DNA from: Acidiferrobacteraceae bacterium
GTDB lineage: Bacteria > Pseudomonadota > Gammaproteobacteria > Acidiferrobacterales > Acidiferrobacteraceae
Direction: 5' to 3'
NCBI GenBank assembly: GCA_027343725.1
Contig: DAHWKH010000169.1
Span: 1 to 10,776, forward strand
DNA length: 10,776 bases
Shown: piece by piece, positions 5,281 through 10,776 of the stretch
How the letters are laid out: the number at the start of each line of letters is the position of its first letter
Numbering within the stretch: the stretch's first letter is position 1
Notes under the pieces: model-generated
Databases searched by the model: none
What the model was told of the DNA's origin: nothing
The model's input: only the letters and a program-made list of their open reading frames with translations
Made by a program: the position numbers and the translations under genes

Positions 5281-6440
5281 GCACATCCTTCGATGTCGTG
5301 GTCGTGGGTGGCGGCATTCACGGCGTTGGTGTCGCCCAGGCCGCGGCCGTCCGTGGCTACCGCGTGCGCCTTCTCGAGCAGAGCGCGTTGGCCTCTGGCA
5401 CCTCGAGCCGATCCTCGAAGCTTGTGCACGGCGGCCTGCGCTATCTCGAGTCCGGGCGGCTTGGGCTCGTGCGCGAATCGCTCAAGGAGCGCGAAACGCT
5501 CTTGCGCATCGCCCCGGAACTGGTCGAGCGCCGCGCCTTTTATATCCCGATCTACGCGCAAAGCCGCCGGTCGCCGCCGTGGGTCACGGCGGGCCTCGTC
5601 TTGTACCGCTGGCTCGCCGGTCGCGAAGGCGGTCAGTTCGAGCGCGTCAGGCGTTCGGCGTGGGGGGAGCTCGACGGCTTGGCGACGCGCGATCTGAAGG
5701 CGGTGTTCCGCTACAACGACGCCCAGACGGATGATGTCGCCTTGACGCGCGCGGTCGCGCGCTCGGCGGAGGACTTCGATGCCGAGATCGTTCTTGGTGC
5801 GCGCTTCATCGGCGCCGAGCGCGCCGGGGCGGGCTACGAGGTGCGCTTCGTGCGCGCCGGGCGCGTCGAGACCTGTGTTGCGCGCACGCTCGTCAACGCC
5901 GCCGGCCCCTGGGCGGGTGACGTCCTGGGGCGGGTGTTGCCCGGGCCGCCGCGACGCGCCTTCGATCTCGTAGAGGGCACGCACATCGTCACTAAGGGCA
6001 CGCTCACGCAGGGGATCTATTACGGCGAGGCCCCGGCCGATGGCCGGGCGGTCTTTATGATGCCGTGGCACGGGCAAATCCTCACCGGGACCACCGAGCG
6101 CCTCTATGTCGGGGATCCGGCGCTCGTCGCCCCGACGCCCACGGAAATCGCCTACCTGCAGGAGGCGCTCGCGCGTCACTTTCCGGGGCTCACGACGACG
6201 GTCGCGGAGGCCTTCGCGGGCCTGCGGGTATTGCCGCACGCGGCCCAAGGGCTTAACGCACGCTCGCGCGAGACCGTGTTGCTCGCCGATGCGCCGCAGG
6301 CGCGCCTCATCAGCGTCTTGGGCGGCAAGCTCACGGGTTATCGGCGCACGGCCGAGCGCGTCATGGAACGGCTCGCGGGGGCCCTGCCGGAGCGCCCCGC
6401 GCGCGCCGACACCGCGCGCCTAATCCTCCCCGTCCCCTAA
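5277..6440 (+). CDS. glpD: Short FAD-dependent glycerol-3-phosphate dehydrogenase-like protein
   Basis: The protein should oxidise glycerol-3-phosphate to dihydroxyacetone phosphate with FAD. The dinucleotide-binding motif G11-x-G13-x-x-G16 is followed by E34 at the end of the second strand. The GlpD signature SRSSKLVHGGLRYLE is at 44-58, and the substrate-site segments LTGTTER and GGKLTGYR (K351) are present. I start it at the GTG at 5277, with GGAGG sites 10-17 nt upstream inside the previous gene; the frame upstream of this is only an open shadow of the phosphodiesterase. At 387 residues it is roughly 110 shorter than enterobacterial GlpD (about 500) and lacks the C-terminal helical domain. 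Its length is closer to GlpO-type oxidases. No lost segment is visible downstream, because the convergent kinase gene begins there. The terminal electron acceptor cannot be told. Confidence 0.85.
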   Translation: MSTSFDVVVVGGGIHGVGVAQAAAVRGYRVRLLEQSALASGTSSRSSKLVHGGLRYLESGRLGLVRESLKERETLLRIAPELVERRAFYIPIYAQSRRSPPWVTAGLVLYRWLAGREGGQFERVRRSAWGELDGLATRDLKAVFRYNDAQTDDVALTRAVARSAEDFDAEIVLGARFIGAERAGAGYEVRFVRAGRVETCVARTLVNAAGPWAGDVLGRVLPGPPRRAFDLVEGTHIVTKGTLTQGIYYGEAPADGRAVFMMPWHGQILTGTTERLYVGDPALVAPTPTEIAYLQEALARHFPGLTTTVAEAFAGLRVLPHAAQGLNARSRETVLLADAPQARLISVLGGKLTGYRRTAERVMERLAGALPERPARADTARLILPVP

Positions 6441-7859
6441 TGCGGGCATGAGCTCGCACCACGCGCGATAGCGCTCCGCGAGCGCCTCGTCCGCGAGCGG
6501 AAAAAACCGCGTCTCCGGGCCGCTCCTCGGCCAGTCCCGCGGGCTGCCCGCGGCCAGAAACGCAAGCCCCCGGGCGGTCGCCTCGCACTCGCCCGGGCGC
6601 CTCACGCCGAGGCCCGTGAGATTGGCCAGCATCTGGCACAAGGCCGCCGATGACGACAGGCCGCCGCTCACGACCAGCCCCTCGCACTCGCCGAACTCAT
6701 CGCACAGCGCCTGCACGTTGGCGTTGATCAAAAACGCGATGCTTTCGATGATCGCCGCCGCCTTGGCCGCGGCGCTCCCCTCGCCGACGAAGCGCGGCGG
6801 CTCGTCGGTCCGCCAAAAGGGCGAGCCGAGGCCGCCGATCGTGTTCACGAACAGCGGGCGCGGGCCGCCCTCCGCGAGCAGTTGATCGCAGTGGCGCGCG
6901 AGGTCGCGGATCGCGAGCGCCTTGGCGCCCCAGGCGAGCGCACACCCCGCCCCGTTGACCGTGCCCTCGGCGACGCTCAGCCGCTCGTGCCCGTCGGTGA
7001 GCACGGTGCTCGTCAGCAAGGGCCCGCTGGCGACGGCCGTCCCCGCGATCGGTCGTTGCAGAAAGGCGCCGCTGCCCATATTGATGTAGATCGTGTCGGC
7101 CTGCGGCACGCCCTCGCTGAACAGCGCCGCCCCCTGATCGCCGGTCAGGATCGTGAGGGGCACCTGGGCCCCGCCGGCCTTGAGGCCGCCGAAGGGGTAG
7201 CGCGTAGGCGTGCAGGTCGGCAGACAGTCCTCGGAGATCGCGAACAGGTCCAGGAGGTCGGGGTCCCAGTTCTGCCGATTACGACTCCAAAGCAAGGTGC
7301 GCCCGGCGTTCGCGGGGTCGGCGAACAACGGTTGCGGACTCACCGCGCGAAACGCGAGAAAGCTCGCCAAAGGCCCCATCACGAGGTGCCCGGCGCGGGC
7401 CGCCGCGCGCACCTCGGGGATCTGATCGAGGCACCAGCGCATCTTCAGGGCGCCGTAATGCGGCGAGAGCCGAAGGCCCGTGCGCTCGCGGATCGTGAAG
7501 GCGTGGGGCCTGTAGGCCGCGACCAGCGACTCCGCGCGCAGGTCTTGCCAGCTCAAGACCGGCGACAAGGCGCGCCCGGTGCGACTGTCCCAGCACACGA
7601 GGCTTGCGCGCTCCACCGCAAGCCCCGCGCACGCGACCCCGAGCGCGCGCTGCGTGCCGAGGGCGTGCAGGGCCTCTTCGGTCGCACGGCCGAGCGAGGC
7701 CAGGATCTCCTCGGGGTCCTGCTCGACACGCCCGGGTTCGGGGCTTGTGCGCCTCACGCCCACGACCCCGCGGGCGAGGGCGTTGCCGGCCTCGTCGAAG
7801 ACGATCGCCCGCGTGCCGTGTCCTCCCTGATCCAAGGCCAGATAAAGCGGTTGGCCCAT
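6420..7859 (-). CDS. FGGY-family carbohydrate kinase, glycerol-kinase-like
   Basis: FGGY kinases phosphorylate polyols or sugars with ATP. The N-terminal phosphate-binding motif is LALDQGGHGTRA (7-18), followed by GRVEQDP (43-49), W104, ANAGRT (183-188) and the catalytic-base motif GDQG with D241. IVSGGLSSSA-type sequence (in LVVSGGLSSS) near the C-terminus is the ATP-site motif. The length of 479 residues is normal. Aligned by eye to E. coli GlpK, Arg83, Trp103 and Asp245 are kept (R84, W104, D241). The NQRET motif becomes VERAS, so Glu84 is Ala85, and Tyr135 falls on H134. Glycerol is therefore likely from the neighbours but doubtful from the pocket. AGGGAGA lies 8 nt before the ATG at 7859. 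The gene follows the HIT gene by 33 bp and overlaps the converging GlpD-like gene by 21 bp. Confidence 0.85.
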   Translation of the reverse strand: MGQPLYLALDQGGHGTRAIVFDEAGNALARGVVGVRRTSPEPGRVEQDPEEILASLGRATEEALHALGTQRALGVACAGLAVERASLVCWDSRTGRALSPVLSWQDLRAESLVAAYRPHAFTIRERTGLRLSPHYGALKMRWCLDQIPEVRAAARAGHLVMGPLASFLAFRAVSPQPLFADPANAGRTLLWSRNRQNWDPDLLDLFAISEDCLPTCTPTRYPFGGLKAGGAQVPLTILTGDQGAALFSEGVPQADTIYINMGSGAFLQRPIAGTAVASGPLLTSTVLTDGHERLSVAEGTVNGAGCALAWGAKALAIRDLARHCDQLLAEGGPRPLFVNTIGGLGSPFWRTDEPPRFVGEGSAAAKAAAIIESIAFLINANVQALCDEFGECEGLVVSGGLSSSAALCQMLANLTGLGVRRPGECEATARGLAFLAAGSPRDWPRSGPETRFFPLADEALAERYRAWCELMPALGDGED

Positions 7860-7891
7860 GGTTATGGTCTCCCTGTCGCCCCCAATCTCAA

Positions 7892-7897
7892 ATTATA
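7892..7897 (-). promoter_or_regulatory. Possible -10 box before the kinase gene
   Basis: A perfect TATAAT on the minus strand overlaps the TAA stop of the HIT gene and lies 32 bp before the kinase start. No convincing -35 element is found 16-18 bp upstream. It may be a weak internal promoter, or simply AT-rich sequence between two co-transcribed genes. Confidence 0.3.
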
Positions 7898-8327
7898 AAG
7901 GGTTTTTGGAAAGCCGGCCCAGCGTTTCGGCGAGCGCGGACGGCAATACGTCGCCCCAAGCACGCCGTTCAGCCGGCGCCCGGCGCGCGTGGGCCCAGAT
8001 GCTGTCCGGAAAATAGGGATCATCGGCGAAGCGGGGGATGACGTGCCAATGCAGGTGGGGCACCTGATTGCCGAGCGAGGCGAGGTTCATGGTCGTCGGG
8101 CGCGCGAGCGCGCGCAAGGTCCGCTCCACGCCGCACACGACGTCCAGGAGATGGATGCGCGCGTCCCTGTCGAGATCGCTCATTTCGACCACATGATCAC
8201 GCCAGACCACCCGGCAGTAGTCGCCGATGCCGGGGAGGTGGGCTTTGACCACGAGACAGCGGTTGTCGGACCACAGGGCGTCTTGCGCGCGCAAGGCGCA
8301 TAAGGGGCACGGGACGGCATCGGTCAT
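7893..8327 (-). CDS. HIT-family hydrolase/transferase
   Basis: HIT proteins act on nucleotide phosphates or dinucleotides through a histidine triad. The triad is H91-L-H93-W-H95 (PHLHWHVIPRF), followed by DDPYFPDSIW, a segment typical of a proteobacterial HIT subgroup. An N-terminal C7-x2-C10 pair (CPLC) with H45 could bind zinc. The 144-residue length is usual and it has no export signal. The start at 8327 has only a weak ribosome-binding site. It is divergent from the HAD nucleotidase gene, with 86 bp between the starts, and precedes the kinase in the same direction by 33 bp, so the two probably share a transcript. The exact substrate is not indicated. Confidence 0.9.
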   Translation of the reverse strand: MTDAVPCPLCALRAQDALWSDNRCLVVKAHLPGIGDYCRVVWRDHVVEMSDLDRDARIHLLDVVCGVERTLRALARPTTMNLASLGNQVPHLHWHVIPRFADDPYFPDSIWAHARRAPAERRAWGDVLPSALAETLGRLSKNPL

Positions 8328-8383
8328 GCGCCGAGCCTAACACGCCACCCCCGGGGTCGCTAGCGTCGGAGCGCCCCGGACCT

Positions 8384-8389
8384 TATAAT
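8384..8389 (+). promoter_or_regulatory. Candidate -10 box of the HAD-efflux operon
   Basis: A perfect TATAAT lies 24 bp before the ATG at 8414, inside the 86-bp divergent region. The best -35 at 17 bp (TAGCGT, 8361-8366) is poor. The core TTATAA is itself palindromic, so a minus-strand reading (TATAAG) also exists, but it is too far from the HIT start to assign with confidence. Confidence 0.45.
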
Positions 8390-8413
8390 GACAGCGTTTC
8401 AAGGGGGCCCGCC

Positions 8414-9070
8414 ATGATCGACTGGAATTTAGTGGAAACGACGTTCCTGGACATGGATGGCACGCTGCTCGATCTGCATTTCGATAACCATTTCTGGCAG
8501 GAACACGTGCCACTGCGTTACGCGCAACGGCACGGGCTCGCGCTCACCGAGGCCAAGACCCTCCTCTATCAGCGGTTCCGCCGGGCCGAGGGCACGCTCG
8601 CCTGGTACAGCGTCGACTACTGGAGCGGGGAATTGGGCCTGGATATCGCGGAACTGAAGGAGGAGGTTGCCTCGCGCATCGGGATGCGCCCGCACGTGGA
8701 GGAGTTTCTGACGGCGTTGCGCGCCGCCGGAAAGCGCCTGGTGCTCGTGACCAACGCCCACGGCAAGACCGTGACCCTCAAGTTCCGCCGCACCGGCATC
8801 GAGCGTTACCTCGATGCCGTGATCTGCGCCCACGACCTCGGGCTCGCCAAGGAGCACGCGCCGTTCTGGGAGCAGCTTCAGGAGATCGAGCCGTTCGCGC
8901 CCAACCGCACGCTCTTGATCGACGACAGCCTCCCGGTCCTGCGTTGCGCGCGCGCCTACGGCATCCGCCATCTGCTGGCGATCCGGCAACCGGACCTGCG
9001 CGGGCCCGAGAAGGATTGCGGTGAGTTTTCGGCGATCGAATCGTTTCGCGCGCTCTTGCCGGTTGCCTGA
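8414..9070 (+). CDS. yrfG: HAD-family GMP/IMP nucleotidase (YrfG-like)
   Basis: YrfG-type enzymes dephosphorylate purine nucleoside monophosphates in the cytosol. The four HAD motifs are present: D13-M-D15-G-T (FLDMDGTLLD), T113 (LVLVTNAHGK), K146 (GLAKEHAPFW) and D170-D171 (LLIDDSLPVL). A helical cap lies between motifs I and II (about 20-95), with conserved-looking WYSVDYWSGELGLDI. At 218 residues it has the expected length. An AAGGGGG ribosome-binding site lies 8 nt before the ATG. The stop is one base away from the start of the outer-membrane factor gene, so the nucleotidase appears to lead an efflux operon, a link that is organisational rather than obviously functional. Confidence 0.9.
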   Translation: MIDWNLVETTFLDMDGTLLDLHFDNHFWQEHVPLRYAQRHGLALTEAKTLLYQRFRRAEGTLAWYSVDYWSGELGLDIAELKEEVASRIGMRPHVEEFLTALRAAGKRLVLVTNAHGKTVTLKFRRTGIERYLDAVICAHDLGLAKEHAPFWEQLQEIEPFAPNRTLLIDDSLPVLRCARAYGIRHLLAIRQPDLRGPEKDCGEFSAIESFRALLPVA

Positions 9071-9071
9071 G

Positions 9072-10418
9072 ATGCGATGGCTCCTCGTCTGCTGGCTTCT
9101 CGCCATGATCGTCTCGGGGTGCGCGGCCTACACCGCAAGGCCGTTGCGCGCCCCCGCGCGCCAGGCCTTGCGCGCCCCGACGCAAGCGGCGCTCGCGCGC
9201 GCGGCGCGCACGCTCAAGGTCCCGGGGCTTGCACCGCTTAAGCTCGATTTCCGGAAGCCCCTCACGGGTCAGGAGCTCGGCGTCATCGCGGTGATCGCCA
9301 ACCCGGCGCTCAAGGCCTTGCGCGCCCGCGAGCGCGTAGCCACGGCCCAGGTCTTCGCGGCCGGCCTCCTGCCGAACCCCGTCATCCAGTTCAGCGCCCT
9401 GAAGCCCTACGGGGTCGTGGGCCACACGGTCGCCCTCACCGAGGGGTTTTTGTGGGACGTCTCACGGCTCGTGACGCGCTCCACGGCCGTTCGCGAGGCA
9501 CGCCTGCACGCGCGCTCCATCGACTATGCCGTGGCCTGGCGCGAATGGGTGGCCGCCAACCGCACGCGGCTCGACGCGCGCCGCCTCTACTGGCTGCGCG
9601 CCGAGTCGCATCTGGCGCGCCACGCGCAAAGGCTTTGGCGGCGCAAGGTCGCAGTCCTCGTGCGGGATGCGCGCCGCCACCTGATCGGCGGCCGGCGCGC
9701 GGCGGCGTTCGAGAGCGCCTGGGATCGCCTGCGTTTGCGCGTTGCGGCCTTGCGGCGGGCCCGTCGTAGGGCCCGGTTTCGGCTCGATGCCGAGCTCGGT
9801 TTGGCGCCCACCGCGCGCCCGCTGCTGGCGCCGCCCCGGCCGCTTCCCCTGCCGCACGCCTCGGCGCGTACGCTCTTTCAGCGTGCCACGAGCGATCGCC
9901 TCGATCTCGTCGCGCTCGTCGCCGCCTACCACAGTGCGGATGCAGGCCTCCTGCGCGCGGTGCTCGACCAGTACCCGGGCTTGAGCATCGGGCCTGCCGG
10001 CGCGCGCAACACCTCGGGCATCTCCCAGGTCGGCTTCCAGCTGAGCCTGTCGCTGCCGCTCTTCGGTGCCGGTCGCGGGCCGGTCGCGATCGCGCGCGCG
10101 CGGCGCGCGACGCTGTTTCGCGACTATGTCGCGCGCCTGGCCTACGCGCGCGCGCAGATCTACCGCTTGCACGCGAGCGCGCGGGATCTCACGCGCGAGC
10201 TGCACGGTCTCGAGGGCCGCCGCCAGGCGCTGGGGCGCCTTACGCGCGCGGCGGATGCCTCGTACAAGGCCCGGGCGCTCGGGTTTCTGTCCTACCTCAG
10301 GCTTGCGCGCGAGCTGTTGCGGGTGCGGCTGCAGATCGCGGGCCTGCGGCGGCTGCGGGCCGACACCCTCGTGGCCCTGCAGACGGCGACCGGGACGCCG
10401 TGGGGGGGCGCGGCATGA
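9072..10418 (+). CDS. Outer-membrane-factor lipoprotein of a heavy-metal-type efflux pump (CusC/CzcC-like)
   Basis: This TolC-family protein would form the outer-membrane channel of a tripartite exporter. The signal peptide ends in the lipobox V14-S15-G16-C17, with Ala at +2, favouring an outer-membrane lipoprotein. The OEP hallmark NPALKALRARERVATAQVFAA, followed by GLLPNPVI, lies at about 78-108. A second OEP half starts near residue 280, with the strand-like SQVGFQLSLSLPLF. Long Arg/Ala-rich helices lie between. I start at the ATG at 9072, one base after the previous stop, because it gives a proper signal peptide; the frame extends 17 codons further back inside the nucleotidase gene. Length is 448 residues, normal for the family. 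Its TGA overlaps the ATG of the adaptor gene. The substrate (metal or organic) cannot be told. Confidence 0.88.
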   Translation: MRWLLVCWLLAMIVSGCAAYTARPLRAPARQALRAPTQAALARAARTLKVPGLAPLKLDFRKPLTGQELGVIAVIANPALKALRARERVATAQVFAAGLLPNPVIQFSALKPYGVVGHTVALTEGFLWDVSRLVTRSTAVREARLHARSIDYAVAWREWVAANRTRLDARRLYWLRAESHLARHAQRLWRRKVAVLVRDARRHLIGGRRAAAFESAWDRLRLRVAALRRARRRARFRLDAELGLAPTARPLLAPPRPLPLPHASARTLFQRATSDRLDLVALVAAYHSADAGLLRAVLDQYPGLSIGPAGARNTSGISQVGFQLSLSLPLFGAGRGPVAIARARRATLFRDYVARLAYARAQIYRLHASARDLTRELHGLEGRRQALGRLTRAADASYKARALGFLSYLRLARELLRVRLQIAGLRRLRADTLVALQTATGTPWGGAA

Positions 10419-10776
10419 GGCGCCTGCTCATCCTCCTGGGTCTTCTGGCGCTTGCGCCCCGTGCGTTGGCGCAACCCCTTTCGGTAAAGGTCGCGGCGGC
10501 CGTGCGTGCGTCCTATCGCCCCGCGATCCCGGTCTTCGCGCGCGTGCACGGCCCCGATCGCGTGCTCCTGCGCGCCCCCTATCAGGCGCTCATGGGGCCG
10601 CGCGTGGTGGCGCCCGGAAGCCTCGTCGGTCCCGGACGGATCCTGGCGCGGCTTTTGCCCGTGAGCCTTGCGAGCACGGTCCGCGCGTTGAGCGCGCGCG
10701 TCGCCGCCGCCCATGAGGCCTATCGCCAGGGCCTCGTGCTGGCGCGCCAGGGGCTGGTCACGCCGGCCCACGCCCA
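10415..10776 (+). CDS. Periplasmic adaptor (membrane fusion) protein, 5' part only
   Basis: The gene starts with an ATG that overlaps the preceding TGA (ATGA) and is cut by the window end after 120 codons. It opens with a signal peptide (MRRLLILLGLLALA, likely cleaved after PRALA). A beta-rich segment containing RVHGPDRVLLRAPYQALMGPRVVAPG then fits the lipoyl-like half of HlyD/CusB adaptors. The start of a helical hairpin (STVRALSARVAAAHEAYRQGLVLARQGLVTPA) follows. The position directly behind an outer-membrane factor supports the role: it would link the channel to an inner-membrane RND pump, probably encoded next. The gene is easily missed because it lacks a stop in the window. The family is assigned mainly from context and layout. 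Confidence 0.75.
   Translation, partial: MRRLLILLGLLALAPRALAQPLSVKVAAAVRASYRPAIPVFARVHGPDRVLLRAPYQALMGPRVVAPGSLVGPGRILARLLPVSLASTVRALSARVAAAHEAYRQGLVLARQGLVTPAHA

Noticed and set aside
5160..6248. 362-codon minus-strand frame antisense to the GlpD-like gene
   Set aside because: No motif, Arg/Gly-rich, and fully covered by a recognised gene on the other strand.
6882..7898. 338-codon plus-strand frame antisense to the kinase
   Set aside because: The kinase frame carries the FGGY motifs; the antisense peptide does not resemble a known family.
9462..10205. 247-codon minus-strand frame within the outer-membrane-factor gene
   Set aside because: Shadow of the OEP-family gene in GC-rich sequence.

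Overview
The window is a GC-rich stretch (about two-thirds GC by eye). It looks like chromosome of a high-GC gammaproteobacterium: the YgiD-like dioxygenase, the YrfG-like nucleotidase and the heavy-metal-type tripartite efflux genes all fit that group. An acidophilic or sulfur-oxidising lineage such as Acidiferrobacterales is only a guess. No rRNA, tRNA or CRISPR array was found.

Positions 1-3025 are accessory DNA. At 111-1739 lies an ISL3-family insertion sequence with a full-length DDE transposase (minus strand), a divergent small YgiT-type zinc-finger gene, and one recognisable terminal inverted repeat at 1720-1739. The other terminal repeat is absent. Just beyond the transposase stop the sequence changes at about 110 into an inverted, nearly identical piece of the same transposase (1-109). 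On its right the IS abuts the 3' remnant (1740-2051) of a gene whose product resembles the DUF3320 C-terminus of large DUF4011/helicase-like proteins. Next, on the minus strand, comes a higBA toxin-antitoxin operon with a good promoter and a possible operator, followed by an unrecognised 88-residue ORF. Together this reads as a decayed defence or mobile island.

Positions 3075-3562 hold no convincing gene. From 3563 the sequence is compact and housekeeping-like. It starts with a YgiD-type extradiol dioxygenase. Next is a glycerol-phosphate block: a glycerophosphodiester phosphodiesterase overlaps by 4 bp a short FAD-dependent glycerol-3-phosphate dehydrogenase-like protein. An FGGY carbohydrate kinase converges on it with a 21-bp tail-to-tail overlap, and a HIT-family protein lies just upstream of the kinase on the same strand. 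The phosphodiesterase would release glycerol-3-phosphate and the dehydrogenase would oxidise it to dihydroxyacetone phosphate. The kinase could feed the same pool, but two of its predicted glycerol-contact residues differ from GlpK, so its substrate is open.

Divergent from the HIT gene is a tightly packed plus-strand operon: a YrfG-like HAD nucleotidase, an outer-membrane-factor lipoprotein of CusC/CzcC type, and the first 120 codons of a periplasmic adaptor (membrane fusion) protein cut by the window end. An RND pump gene probably follows outside.

I found no clear new multi-gene system. The observations most worth checking are the DUF3320 remnant at the IS junction, the zinc-finger passenger gene inside the ISL3 element, and the divergent FGGY kinase paired with a C-terminally short GlpD-like enzyme.
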